Shown here in pieces: positions 17,557 to 26,240 of a DNA stretch of 64,000 bases. A program made the position numbers and the translations under genes. The DNA is taken from contig NZ_VBSE01000041.1 of assembly GCF_005930975.1 (NCBI RefSeq), forward strand, positions 116,498 to 180,497. The letters run 5' to 3'. The stretch comes from Apilactobacillus kunkeei. GTDB lineage: Bacteria; Bacillota; Bacilli; Lactobacillales; Lactobacillaceae. Position 1 is the first letter of the stretch. Each line of letters opens with the position of its first letter. The notes below the pieces were generated by a model. The model saw only the letters and a program-made list of their open reading frames with translations, was not told the DNA's origin and ran no database searches.

Positions 17557-18298
17557 CCTTATCAGCGTAAATTAAGTCACCAGTAACACCTGATGATAGG
17601 TTACTCATTAAGAATGTAGCAACGTCACCAACTTGGTGGATGTCAACAGCTTCGCCATCAACAGTTCTTGCTTCTGATTCCTTCAATAGGTCACCGTGGT
17701 TCTTGATACCAGTAACGGCTAGAGTCTTGATGGCACCAGCTGAAATAGCATTAACACGGATCTTCTTAGGACCTAAGTCTGAAGCTAGGTATCTAACATT
17801 AGCTTCTAGGGCAGCCTTAGCAACACCCATCATGTTGTATGAAGGGATTGCACGAGTTGAACCCATGTAAGTTAGAGTAGCAATACTACCTTGTGGGTTC
17901 ATAACACGACTTGCGTAACGTGATACTGAGATTAGTGAGTATGCTGAAACGTCTTGGGCTAAGTTGTAACCATCTTTCTTAACATCAATAACGCCACCTT
18001 CAAGAGTTTCCTTGTCAGCGTACGCAATAGCATGAATAACACCATCAATGTTACCGAATTTAGCTTGAATGTCTTGGAAAGTCTTTTCAACGTTTGCATC
18101 TTCAGCAACGTCACATTCAATCATTTCAGTTCCTTCTGGAACAAGCTTGTCTAATTGACGCTTTAATCTTTCGTTTTGGTAAGTAATGATAACTTTAGCA
18201 CCGTTATCCATTAGTGACTTAGCACAACCCCAGGCAATACTACGCTTGTTAGCAACACCCATAACAACAATTGTTTTTCCATCTAATAAGTTTGACAT
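17537..18298 (-). CDS. fabI: Enoyl-[acyl-carrier-protein] reductase (NADH)
   Basis: A 253-residue short-chain dehydrogenase-type enoyl reductase for the last step of each elongation cycle. The N-terminal VVMGVANKRSIAWG nucleotide-binding motif and the active-site spacing in MGSTRAIPSYNMMGVAKAALE (Tyr-X6-Lys) are those of FabI. The ATG at 18298 has AGGAGG about 10 bases upstream; the longer frame reads through that site. FabI is the target of triclosan. It lies in the fab operon after accA. Confidence 0.95.
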   Translation of the reverse strand: MSNLLDGKTIVVMGVANKRSIAWGCAKSLMDNGAKVIITYQNERLKRQLDKLVPEGTEMIECDVAEDANVEKTFQDIQAKFGNIDGVIHAIAYADKETLEGGVIDVKKDGYNLAQDVSAYSLISVSRYASRVMNPQGSIATLTYMGSTRAIPSYNMMGVAKAALEANVRYLASDLGPKKIRVNAISAGAIKTLAVTGIKNHGDLLKESEARTVDGEAVDIHQVGDVATFLMSNLSSGVTGDLIYADKGVHLLA

Positions 18299-18340
18299 TA
18301 TGATTTGGCCTCCTAAAATATACAAATCAATTAAATTACA

Positions 18341-19108
18341 TTAGTTGAATTTACGGTAACGTTCGTGACGTTGGGCCAATAATTCTTCTTTAGGTAATTT
18401 GTTAAGTTCATTAATTTTTTCAATTAAAGCTTCTTTGAAGTTTTGCATTGATTTTGCATCTTTGACTTCGGGAATAATCTTATCAATGATTTCATTGTCT
18501 AATAGTTCCTTTGGTGTAAGTTGCATTTGCTCAGCAGCTTCTGCTGCCTTACTTGAATCTTTCCACAAGATTGTGGCATAGCCTTCAGGTGATAGTACTG
18601 AGTAAATACTATCTTCCAAGGCCCAAACGGTGTCACCGACAGCAAGCGCTAAGGCACCACCGCTTCCTCCTTCACCAATGATGACACTGATGTATGGAAC
18701 TTTCAACTTAAGTCCTTGCATGATTGATTGAGCAATCATGTAACCTTGACCCTTGTATTCAGCGTCCATACCAGGATATGCACCAGGTGTATTAATCAAG
18801 TTAATGATTGGACGGTTAAACTTTTCCGCTTGTTTCATCAAACGTAAAGCTTTTCTGTATCCAGAAGGTTCGGCTGATCCAAAATGTCTTTCGATATTTT
18901 CATCTGTGTCGTCACCTTTTTGGATACTTGTAATTGTAACTGGTTGACCGGCAATTGTTCCAATACCAGCATATACTGCAGGATCATCACTGTAAGCACG
19001 GTCCCCGTGTAATTCCATAAAATCATCAGTAATTCCAGCAACTAGGTCTTGGATACTAATCTTATCAGCACTTCTAGCCGCTAAAACACGATCATATGCT
19101 TTTCCCAT
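18341..19108 (-). CDS. accA: Acetyl-CoA carboxylase carboxyltransferase subunit alpha
   Basis: A 255-residue crotonase-fold subunit that, with AccD, transfers the carboxyl group from biotin to acetyl-CoA to give malonyl-CoA. Typical motifs: DFMELHGDRAYSDD, INTPGAYPGMDAE and IGEGGSGGALALAVGD. It is shorter than the roughly 315-residue E. coli protein, as usual in lactobacilli. Start ATG at 19108 with GGGGGA. It is 15 bases after accD. Confidence 0.95.
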   Translation of the reverse strand: MGKAYDRVLAARSADKISIQDLVAGITDDFMELHGDRAYSDDPAVYAGIGTIAGQPVTITSIQKGDDTDENIERHFGSAEPSGYRKALRLMKQAEKFNRPIINLINTPGAYPGMDAEYKGQGYMIAQSIMQGLKLKVPYISVIIGEGGSGGALALAVGDTVWALEDSIYSVLSPEGYATILWKDSSKAAEAAEQMQLTPKELLDNEIIDKIIPEVKDAKSMQNFKEALIEKINELNKLPKEELLAQRHERYRKFN

Positions 19109-19123
19109 AATACTAATATCCCC

Positions 19124-19942
19124 CTAATTCCAAGCCAATAATTTGGCTAATACTGACTTCATTTCATCTCTTTTAACAATGGCATCTAAGAAACCATTGT
19201 TAAGTAGAGTTTCTGCACGTTGGAAATCCTTTGGTGGTCGTTGTTGAATTGTCTTTTCGATAACTCGACGGCCAGCAAAACCAATTAATGTGTGTGGTTC
19301 AGAGATGTTGATATCTCCTTCCATCGCATAACTAGCAGTAACTCCACCAGTAGTTGGATCAGTTAATACAGAAATGTAAAGTAATCCTTTTTCGGCATGA
19401 TCAGATACCGCTTGTGATACCTTGGCCATTTGCATTAATGAGTGGATTCCTTCTTGCATTCTGGCACCACCAGAACATGAGAAGACAACTACTGGTAGAT
19501 TCTTTTCGGTCGCTTGTTCGAATAATCTAGCAAGCTTTTCACCAGTGGCAGTACCTAAACTTCCCATGATGAAACGAGAATCCATTACACCTAGGGCAAA
19601 TTCAGTATCACCAATCTTGGCAAAACCGGTTTGAACACTTTCATTTAGGTCAGTAGCTTTCTTTGACTTTTCAAGCTTTCCAGCATACTTTTCGTCGTCT
19701 AGGAAACGCTTTGGTGCACTGATTTCAGAATCTATTGGTGTGAATTCATCCACAGTCATATTGATTCTTTCTTGTGCACCCAGTCTAAAACCATAACCAC
19801 AGTTAGGACATAACTTGTATTCCCCTAACTTCTTGTTGTAAAAGCTTTCTTCACAAACTGGACATTTGATAAACAAATGATCTGGAACTTTGTCCATTAA
19901 AGTTTGTAAATCTTTGGTTTCTTCTGATTTATTATTCTTCAA
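19124..19942 (-). CDS. accD: Acetyl-CoA carboxylase carboxyltransferase subunit beta
   Basis: A 272-residue subunit with an N-terminal zinc ribbon (KCPVCEESFYNKKLGEYKLC..C, four Cys at about residues 36-58) and a crotonase-fold core (VFSCSGGARMQEGIHSLMQM, DPTTGGVTASYAMEGD). The start is a TTG at 19942 that overlaps the last codons of accC by 11 bases; no better start is near. It pairs with AccA encoded next. Confidence 0.94.
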   Translation of the reverse strand: MKNNKSEETKDLQTLMDKVPDHLFIKCPVCEESFYNKKLGEYKLCPNCGYGFRLGAQERINMTVDEFTPIDSEISAPKRFLDDEKYAGKLEKSKKATDLNESVQTGFAKIGDTEFALGVMDSRFIMGSLGTATGEKLARLFEQATEKNLPVVVFSCSGGARMQEGIHSLMQMAKVSQAVSDHAEKGLLYISVLTDPTTGGVTASYAMEGDINISEPHTLIGFAGRRVIEKTIQQRPPKDFQRAETLLNNGFLDAIVKRDEMKSVLAKLLAWN

Positions 19943-21305
19943 CGTTTTTCAACCACTCTTTCAAGAATGATTTTTCAATGTATAGATTGTTGAAATCTGA
20001 ATCATTGAAATGTTTGTCTTGTAACAAATCATTTAGGAATTGACGGTTAGTTTTTACTCCATCAACCTTAAATTCATTAATTACTCTTCTCATTTTCACG
20101 ACAGCCTGAGGCTTGTCAGGCATATGTACAATGATTTTAGCAATCATTGAATCATAGAAAGGTGAAATGGTGTCGCCTTGTTCAACACCTGAGTCAATAC
20201 GAACACCCTTAGTTCCAAATGGGAAATTAACCTTGTGAAGAGTACCTGGTGCTGGTAAGAATCCATGTGCAGGATCTTCGGCGTTAATGCGGCATTCGAT
20301 TGCGTAACTATCTACCTTTATATCATCTTGTGTGAATGGTAAAGCTTCACCAGCAGCAACTTGGATTTGAGCCTTAATCAATTGAACTCCAGCAACTTCT
20401 TCAGAAACTGTGTGTTCAACTTGTAATCTAGTGTTCATTTCCATGAAATAGAAATTGTTGGTCTTTTCGTCCAATAGGAATTCGAAAGTCCCGGTATTTT
20501 CATAACCAATTTCCTTAGTTGCTTTGGCAACTAGTTTACCTAGATAATCACGTTGAGATTGAGAAACTTCCATACATGGAGTTTCTTCAATAATCTTTTG
20601 GTGACCCCTTTGTAAAGAACAGTCACGTTCAGGGAAGTAAACAACATTTCCCTTTTGATCAGCGATAACTTGCATTTCAATATGCTTAGCATCGCTTAAA
20701 TCTTTTTCCATGTACAATGAATCATCATTGTATGAAATTCTTGCTTCACGCTTAGTAGTGTTAAAGATTTCCTTTAATGCTTCTTTATCGTCACATTCAC
20801 GAATACCTTTACCACCACCACCGGCAGCAGCTTTAAGCATAACTGGATAACCAATTTCATCCGCTAATTTTAAAGCATCATCTAGACTATCAATGGAGCC
20901 ATCTGAACCTGGAATGGTTGGTACTCCACTGCTCTTCATCGCTGCCTTGGCATGAGATTTATTTCCCATTAAATCAATTACTTTTGAACTTGGTCCAATG
21001 AACTTAATTGAACATTTTTCGCAAAGTTCAGCAAATTCAGCGTTTTCAGATAAAAATCCGTAACCGGGGTGAATAGCTTCTGATCCTGTTAAAATTGCAG
21101 CGTCAATCACTGCAGCCATGTTCAAGTATGATTCGTTTGGTTGTGGACCACCAATACATACTGATTCATCGGCTAATTTAACGAACATGCTATCCTTGTC
21201 GGCAGTTGAATAAACGGCAACAGCTTTAATGTCCATCTCATGAAGTGCTCTTATGATTTGCACCGCGATTTCACCACGGTTAGCAATTAATACCTTTTTA
21301 AACAT
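19932..21305 (-). CDS. accC: Biotin carboxylase subunit of acetyl-CoA carboxylase
   Basis: A 457-residue ATP-grasp enzyme that carboxylates biotin on AccB. It shows VLIANRGEIAVQIIRA at the N-terminus, the glycine-rich ATP loop KAAAGGGGKGIRE (about residue 160), the EMQVIAD and ERDCSLQRGHQKIIEE segments and FMEMNTRLQVEH. Of two in-frame ATGs, 21305 lies 9 bases after AAAGG and is preferred to 21314, which abuts it. Confidence 0.95.
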   Translation of the reverse strand: MFKKVLIANRGEIAVQIIRALHEMDIKAVAVYSTADKDSMFVKLADESVCIGGPQPNESYLNMAAVIDAAILTGSEAIHPGYGFLSENAEFAELCEKCSIKFIGPSSKVIDLMGNKSHAKAAMKSSGVPTIPGSDGSIDSLDDALKLADEIGYPVMLKAAAGGGGKGIRECDDKEALKEIFNTTKREARISYNDDSLYMEKDLSDAKHIEMQVIADQKGNVVYFPERDCSLQRGHQKIIEETPCMEVSQSQRDYLGKLVAKATKEIGYENTGTFEFLLDEKTNNFYFMEMNTRLQVEHTVSEEVAGVQLIKAQIQVAAGEALPFTQDDIKVDSYAIECRINAEDPAHGFLPAPGTLHKVNFPFGTKGVRIDSGVEQGDTISPFYDSMIAKIIVHMPDKPQAVVKMRRVINEFKVDGVKTNRQFLNDLLQDKHFNDSDFNNLYIEKSFLKEWLKNVEE

Positions 21306-21325
21306 TTCACTCATCCTTTATGAAC

Positions 21326-21739
21326 TTATTCAATTGCAAAGATTAAAGTACCTTCACAAATAACTTCGCCATCTCTAGTAACTGTTCCATGACCTTCACC
21401 AATGTTTCTCTTTAGCTTTGTCATTTCAACAGCTAATTCCAACTTGTCGCCTGGTCTAAAGCTGTCTTTGTAAGTAGCTTCTTTGATACCACCAAAGAAA
21501 ACATTATGTCCTTTGTATTCAGGCATTGATAGTAATGCACATACTCCAGTTTGAGCTAGCATTTCCATCGCGATTGGTCTTGGCATTCCAAATTCAAGAT
21601 GTTGTTTTGAGAAGAACCATTCATTAACAGTTAAAAGCTTTTCAGCCTTTGCACCTTCACCAGGTCTTACTTCAATAATCTTGTCTAACATTTGGAATGG
21701 GAATCTTTGAGGAATGAAATCTTGTACGTTATAGTCCAA
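21326..21739 (-). CDS. fabZ: FabZ-like dehydratase with altered active-site loop
   Basis: A 137-residue hot-dog-fold protein between accB and accC, the usual place of a fabZ in lactobacilli. The expected GHFPGxPVMPG loop is changed to KQHLEFGMPRPIAMEMLAQTG: a His and a Glu are kept, but the spacing between them is two residues shorter and the Phe-Pro-Gly turn is lost. The rest fits FabZ (RFPFQMLDKI, FRPGDKLELAVEM). It is probably the divergent second dehydratase of this clade and may have other chain-length preferences. Overlap or 2-base spacing to accB suggests coupling. Confidence 0.85.
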   Translation of the reverse strand: MDYNVQDFIPQRFPFQMLDKIIEVRPGEGAKAEKLLTVNEWFFSKQHLEFGMPRPIAMEMLAQTGVCALLSMPEYKGHNVFFGGIKEATYKDSFRPGDKLELAVEMTKLKRNIGEGHGTVTRDGEVICEGTLIFAIE

Positions 21740-21741
21740 AA

Positions 21742-22179
21742 TTAATCCTCCTCAATTTCAAAAATTGGTTGATCATATTCAACCATGTCACCATTTTCAG
21801 CAACCTTCTTAGTAATAGTTCCAGAAACAGGACTCTTAACTTCGTTGATAACCTTCATGGCTTCGATTACACAAACAGTGTCGCCCTTCTTAACGTGATC
21901 GCCCACTTTTTTGTAGACTGGCTTTTCAGGACTTGGGGCAAAGTATACGATTCCAACAAGTGGAGCCTTAATCTTTGCACCTGATGCTGCTGGTTGAGCA
22001 GCCGGTTGTTCATTTGAAGTTGCTCCAGCAGCTGGTGCTGGTTGAGCAACGTTTTGAACTGCAGCATGTTCTAACTTACTAAAGTATAAGTCAGTACCAT
22101 CATCGGCAGTAATCTTAAATTCTTTCATGCTGGACTTATCGAACTTGTCCATCAATTTTTCAATGTCTTTTTGTTCCAT
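21742..22179 (-). CDS. accB: Biotin carboxyl carrier protein of acetyl-CoA carboxylase
   Basis: A 145-residue carrier. The C-terminal biotinyl domain contains VIEAMKVINEVKSP, whose Lys carries biotin. The middle is a flexible Ala/Pro/Gln-rich linker (about residues 40-70). Start ATG at 22179 with AGGAG. It accepts CO2 from AccC and delivers it to AccAD. Confidence 0.96.
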   Translation of the reverse strand: MEQKDIEKLMDKFDKSSMKEFKITADDGTDLYFSKLEHAAVQNVAQPAPAAGATSNEQPAAQPAASGAKIKAPLVGIVYFAPSPEKPVYKKVGDHVKKGDTVCVIEAMKVINEVKSPVSGTITKKVAENGDMVEYDQPIFEIEED

Positions 22180-22225
22180 GTTTTTATATCTCCTGTTAAT
22201 TAAGAATGTTCTTACTTAACTTTGA

Positions 22226-22966
22226 TTACATAGTTAATCCACCGTCAACGGTGATTACTTGTCCATTCATGTATTCGTTATTGATTAAGAATTCAACAAC
22301 TTGAGCAACTTCGTCTGGAGTACCAAAACGTTTTGCTGGGATTTTTTCTTCCCAATCAGCGATGTAACTATCGCCTAGTTTAGCTGTCATAGCAGTCTTA
22401 ATCATACCTGGAGCAACCGCATTACAACGGATTCCACGTAGAGCACCTTCTTGGGCTGTAGTCTTAGTTAAACCTACGATACCGGCCTTAGTAGATGAAT
22501 AGTTAGCTTGACCTAAGTTACCATGTAGACCTGCAATACTTGAAAGATTGATAATGCAACCTTTACGAGCTTTTTGCATCTTCTTCATAGCAAACTTAGT
22601 CATGTTAAATACACCAAACAAGTTAGTGTCTAATACTTGTTTGAATGAATCACCCTTCATTCTAGTTAATAGAGTATCTTGGGTGATACCGGCATTGTTA
22701 ACCAATACGTCTAGTTTGCCGTATTTTTCAATAACACTGTCAATCATTGCTTTAGCATCATCTTCTGAAGCAACGTCTCCAACCAATACATCAATGTCTG
22801 AGTCGAAGTTAGCTTGGAAAGCCTTCAATTCTTCTTCATTCAATTGACGGTGTGAGTTAGCGATTACGATATTGTTTTCATCCTTAGCTAAACGAACTGC
22901 GTCAGCTAAACCTAATCCCTTTGTAGCACCAGTGATTAGAATTACTTGTTTTTCGTTATTTTCCAT
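22226..22966 (-). CDS. fabG: 3-oxoacyl-[acyl-carrier-protein] reductase
   Basis: A 246-residue short-chain dehydrogenase that reduces 3-ketoacyl-ACP with NADPH. The TGATKGLGLADAV cofactor motif is at about residue 13, NNAGIT at 91, Ser in INLSSIAGLHGN at about 141 and YSSTKAG (Tyr-X3-Lys) at about 155. Start ATG at 22966 next to the fabD stop, with AGGAG upstream. In many lactobacilli fabF follows fabG; here accB follows directly. Confidence 0.95.
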   Translation of the reverse strand: MENNEKQVILITGATKGLGLADAVRLAKDENNIVIANSHRQLNEEELKAFQANFDSDIDVLVGDVASEDDAKAMIDSVIEKYGKLDVLVNNAGITQDTLLTRMKGDSFKQVLDTNLFGVFNMTKFAMKKMQKARKGCIINLSSIAGLHGNLGQANYSSTKAGIVGLTKTTAQEGALRGIRCNAVAPGMIKTAMTAKLGDSYIADWEEKIPAKRFGTPDEVAQVVEFLINNEYMNGQVITVDGGLTM

Positions 22967-22968
22967 AA

Positions 22969-23868
22969 TTATTCTCCTAACTTATCTAATAAGGCATCTA
23001 GAGTTTCAACACTTTCTACATTATATGTATCAGCCTTTAATGTCTTTTTAGCAAGCTTACTTAGCGTATTTCCTGGACCAATTTCGATAAAAGCGTCGAT
23101 GTTTTTGTCTTCTAAAGAAGCCACATCTTGCATGAAGTGTGTTGGGTTGATTAGTTGATTAACTAATGTTTCCTTGATGGAATCTTTAGCAAATGGTTTT
23201 ACAGTAGTATTACTGATTACATCTACTTGTGGTTCATCAAATTCAACACTTTCAAGACGTTTAGCTAATTGATCTGATGCAGGTTGCATCAATGGAGTAT
23301 GTGAAGCTACGGCAACTTGTAGTGGAACCACACGTTTTGCGCCTTTTTCTTTCAATACTTCCATAGCGTTTTGAACCCCTTCTTTAGTACCACCAATAAC
23401 AACTTGTGACTTATTATTGTAGTTAGCTGGGTATACGTCATCAATTTCATCACAAACGCTCTTCACAAAATCAGGGCTAAGACCCAATACAGCAGCCATA
23501 GAACCTGGATTTTGCTTACCTGCTTCATCCATGTAATGTGAGCGATCGTGTACTAGCTTTAGCCCTGATTTAAAAGATAGTGCTTTAGCAGCAACTAAAG
23601 CACTATACTCGCCTAAACTCAATCCCATCATTGCAACAGGTTTCTCTATTTTGTCTTCTAAAATACGATGAATAGCTACACTCATCGTCAAAATAGCGAT
23701 TTGAGTATTATTAGGATTATCAAAAATTTCCGGATCAGCTAAGTTTAAATTCAATGTTTCTGAAGCCTCGTCAATTGTACGTTTGTACACAGGGTTTGAC
23801 TTGTACAAATCCTGTCCCATTTCCTTAAATTGACTACCTTGGCCACTAAATAGATAACAAATATTCAA
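22969..23868 (-). CDS. fabD: Malonyl-CoA:ACP transacylase
   Basis: A 299-residue enzyme that loads malonate on ACP. It shows YLFSGQGSQFKEMG at the N-terminus, the nucleophile motif GLSLGEYSALVAA (Ser about residue 85; Leu replaces the usual His of GHSxGE) and the catalytic His in VASHTPLMQPA. The start is a TTG at 23868 with AGGAGTG 7 bases upstream. Confidence 0.95.
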   Translation of the reverse strand: MNICYLFSGQGSQFKEMGQDLYKSNPVYKRTIDEASETLNLNLADPEIFDNPNNTQIAILTMSVAIHRILEDKIEKPVAMMGLSLGEYSALVAAKALSFKSGLKLVHDRSHYMDEAGKQNPGSMAAVLGLSPDFVKSVCDEIDDVYPANYNNKSQVVIGGTKEGVQNAMEVLKEKGAKRVVPLQVAVASHTPLMQPASDQLAKRLESVEFDEPQVDVISNTTVKPFAKDSIKETLVNQLINPTHFMQDVASLEDKNIDAFIEIGPGNTLSKLAKKTLKADTYNVESVETLDALLDKLGE

Positions 23869-23901
23869 ACTTAAACACTCCTAGTTAATTAAAACTAATT
23901 A

Positions 23902-24144
23902 TTATTCTTCAACTTTACCAGCAACGTAGTCAACTAATTGTTGTACAGTTGCGATGTCGTTGTCACTGTCAATTTCGATGTCGTATTCATCTTCTAGAGC
24001 ATCGATGATTTCAAATAAGTCTAAACTGTCTAGGTCTAGTTCTTCTTTGAAGTTAGTGTCCATCTTGATGTCTTCAGCCTTAACGTCTGATTGATCTACA
24101 ACGATTTCTTTTACCTTGTCAAAAATTGCGTTCTTGTCTGCCAT
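23902..24144 (-). CDS. acpP: Acyl carrier protein
   Basis: An 80-residue acidic four-helix protein. The phosphopantetheine site is the Ser of ELDLDSLDLFEI (about residue 38). The ATG at 24144 gives the usual ACP length; a GTG four codons earlier is part of the GGAGTG binding site. It is modified by the Sfp-type transferase encoded at 16954 and carries intermediates for all Fab enzymes of the cluster. Confidence 0.96.
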   Translation of the reverse strand: MADKNAIFDKVKEIVVDQSDVKAEDIKMDTNFKEELDLDSLDLFEIIDALEDEYDIEIDSDNDIATVQQLVDYVAGKVEE

Positions 24145-24182
24145 AATATAATTCACTCCATATATAAAATTAAAATAATAAA

Positions 24183-25157
24183 TTAATACCTTAAAATAAT
24201 AGTTCCTGTGGTTAGGCCACCACCGAAACCAGAAAGGGCGATAATATCTCCCTTAGCTATTAAACCATTTTCCATCATTTCTGACAACAAAATAGGTTCA
24301 CTAGCTGCAGAGGTGTTCCCATAAAGATTAATATTGATAGGGAATTTGTCCTTACTAACGCCTAATTTACGGGCTACTGATTTAATAATTCGAGCGTTAG
24401 CTTGATGTAACACAAAGTGATTTATGTCACTTAACTCAATTCCAGCTTTTTCTGCTGCTTCTTTAATTGATAATGGAACATTCTTAGTTGCAAAGTTAAA
24501 TACTTCTCTACCATCCATATGCAAATAACGATCTGTGTCGTCATCATCTCGTGGTCCAAATGTTTCATTTCCCAATATATGACCAGCAAGAAGAGCTTCT
24601 CTTCTATCTCCATAATTCTTCAAGTTACTGGATAATACTTCTCCATCACCTTGGTTTGAAACTAGCATTCCACCAGCACCATCACCAAATAATACGGCGG
24701 TTGTTCTGTCTTCCCAGTTAATCAAGTTACTCATTTTTTCAGAACCAATTACCATCCCTAAAGCGTTAGGCTTTAGTTCAAATAATGAATGCATAATATG
24801 AGTAGCGAAAACAAATCCAGAGCACGCAGCACTGATATCAAATGCAACAGCATTCTTCGCACCAACAATACCTTGAACTGCAGAAGCAGTTGATGGCATA
24901 TGGTAGTCTCCAGACATCGTAGCTACAATGATAAAATCAATATCATTCGCATCAACGTTTCCGTTCTTAAGTAATTGTGAAGCAACCTCAGCACTCAAAG
25001 AAGTGTTAGTTTCCTTAGTGGCGATTCGGCGTTGCTTAATCCCGGTTCTTTTACTGATCCACTCATCAGAAGTATCCATGATTTTAGCTAAATCGTCATT
25101 GGTAACTATCTTTTCAGGAACAGCTTTAGCAGTAGCTAAAATTGAAAAACTGCTCAT
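24183..25157 (-). CDS. fabH: 3-oxoacyl-[acyl-carrier-protein] synthase III
   Basis: A 324-residue initiating condensing enzyme that joins acetyl-CoA and malonyl-ACP. The Cys-His-Asn triad is seen in DISAACSGFVFA (about residue 113), HFVLHQANARI (about 250) and NLYGNTSAAS (about 280). Start ATG at 25157 with AGAGGAG. It is the first gene of the main fab operon here; a MarR-type fabT, which precedes fabH in many lactobacilli and streptococci, is missing from this spot. Confidence 0.96.
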   Translation of the reverse strand: MSSFSILATAKAVPEKIVTNDDLAKIMDTSDEWISKRTGIKQRRIATKETNTSLSAEVASQLLKNGNVDANDIDFIIVATMSGDYHMPSTASAVQGIVGAKNAVAFDISAACSGFVFATHIMHSLFELKPNALGMVIGSEKMSNLINWEDRTTAVLFGDGAGGMLVSNQGDGEVLSSNLKNYGDRREALLAGHILGNETFGPRDDDDTDRYLHMDGREVFNFATKNVPLSIKEAAEKAGIELSDINHFVLHQANARIIKSVARKLGVSKDKFPININLYGNTSAASEPILLSEMMENGLIAKGDIIALSGFGGGLTTGTIILRY

Positions 25158-25392
25158 GATATCTCCTCTAAACTGAATTTAGTTTACTTTCTCGATAGTA
25201 TCTATAAAATACCACTCATTTATTTTTAATTAATTTTCCCTTTTTTTCAACTGATAATAACTCATATCGACCTATTGTTAAACAACAACCGTTGATATAT
25301 CAACGGTTTGCATGTACTTTTTATTCACTTTTTTAAAAGTTACGCATTATATATTATGTAACTAATTAAATATTAGGTTTTCTTATAAAATT
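25158..25392 (-). promoter_or_regulatory. fab operon control region
   Basis: About 235 bases upstream of fabH. It contains a perfect 22-bp palindrome (25287-25308, core CCGTTGATATATCAACGG) and several possible promoters on the minus strand: a TATAAT about 30 bases upstream of the palindrome, and TTGAAA downstream of it followed by an AT-rich -10-like stretch. No small ORF or T-box was seen. Confidence 0.6.
25287..25308. promoter_or_regulatory. 22-bp palindromic operator candidate upstream of fabH
   Basis: A perfect palindrome with no spacer, centred about 140 bases before the fabH start. Its core TTGATATATCAA resembles but does not equal the FabT site of streptococci and enterococci (TTTGATTATCAAA type). 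It is a likely repressor site for the main fatty-acid operon. Confidence 0.65.
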
Positions 25393-25421
25393 AAAAAGCC
25401 ACCTTTGATAGGTGGCTTTTT
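25393..25421 (-). terminator. Intrinsic terminator after the nitroreductase
   Basis: AAAAAGCCACC pairs with GGTGGCTTTTT around a 7-base loop. Confidence 0.85.
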
Positions 25422-25422
25422 G

Positions 25423-26079
25423 TTATTTAATTACTCGATATACTTCATCCATTGGTTGACGCTTCTTTGGAGTAATGTCTTGGTCACGGTATCCGAAACC
25501 AGCCATTACAGAAACTCCCCATTCTTTAGGATCCAATATTCCCTTATTAGTTAAGATATCTTCAATCTTTGAACGATTGAATCCTTCAATTGCACAACTA
25601 TCGATATCTAACTCTGCTGCTGCAGTCATCATGTTTGCTAGTGCAATGTAAGTTTGTTTGCACGCCCAGTCAAATTGCTTTCTGTCGTCAGTTAAATCAA
25701 ATTGTGTCTTTTGGAATTCATCGAACTTCTTTGAAAATGGTGAGTCAGGTGCAAAATGGTGACCACTAACATCTTCAGTAATGTGTTGAACATATTTACT
25801 AGTTGCAGTGATACCTTTCTTAGCTAAGATAATTAAGAAATGGCTAGCACCATTTAAACTGTTTTGGGCACCCCAAGCATCTTCATAAATATCTTTTTTA
25901 ACATCTTCATTTTCAATTAAAAGAAATTGCCATGGTGAAAAACCAAATGCACTAGGTGAAAGTCTGCCAACTTCCATGATTGTATCCCAATCCTTGTCAG
26001 AAATTTTCTTATCAGCATCGAATTTTTTTGTAGCATAACGACGATGGGCAGTTTTGATAATTTCTTCGTTCTTATCCAT
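25423..26079 (-). CDS. Nitroreductase family NAD(P)H oxidoreductase
   Basis: A 218-residue FMN-binding enzyme. Features of the family: the N-terminal HRRYATKKFD with Arg residues that hold FMN phosphate, LSPSAFGFSPWQFLLIE, and the C-terminal VMAGFGYRDQDITPKKRQP. It is of the NfnB/YfkO type that reduces nitro compounds, quinones or flavins. Start ATG at 26079. It is monocistronic with its own terminator and convergent neither to fabH nor to pgm; it is divergent from pgm. Confidence 0.9.
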   Translation of the reverse strand: MDKNEEIIKTAHRRYATKKFDADKKISDKDWDTIMEVGRLSPSAFGFSPWQFLLIENEDVKKDIYEDAWGAQNSLNGASHFLIILAKKGITATSKYVQHITEDVSGHHFAPDSPFSKKFDEFQKTQFDLTDDRKQFDWACKQTYIALANMMTAAAELDIDSCAIEGFNRSKIEDILTNKGILDPKEWGVSVMAGFGYRDQDITPKKRQPMDEVYRVIK

Positions 26080-26173
26080 TATTATCTACTCCTTTTACGT
26101 ACATATTAGATGTAACTTAACATAAAGATTTATTTAAATTCAACAATATACACTTGACATAACTGCAATTAAA

Positions 26174-26202
26174 TTGACGTGCTATGCTGATTTAACTATA
26201 CT
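26174..26202 (+). promoter_or_regulatory. Promoter of the phosphoglucomutase gene
   Basis: TTGACG (26174-26179) and TATACT (26197-26202) are 17 bases apart, about 38 bases before the start codon. Confidence 0.75.
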
Positions 26203-26240
26203 TAGAATGTAATTTAAACAAGTTTAATGGAGACTTTATT

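Noticed and set aside
25287..25308. Palindrome as a terminator for a gene upstream of fabH
   Set aside because: No T-run follows on either strand, and the nitroreductase already has its own terminator at 25393-25421.
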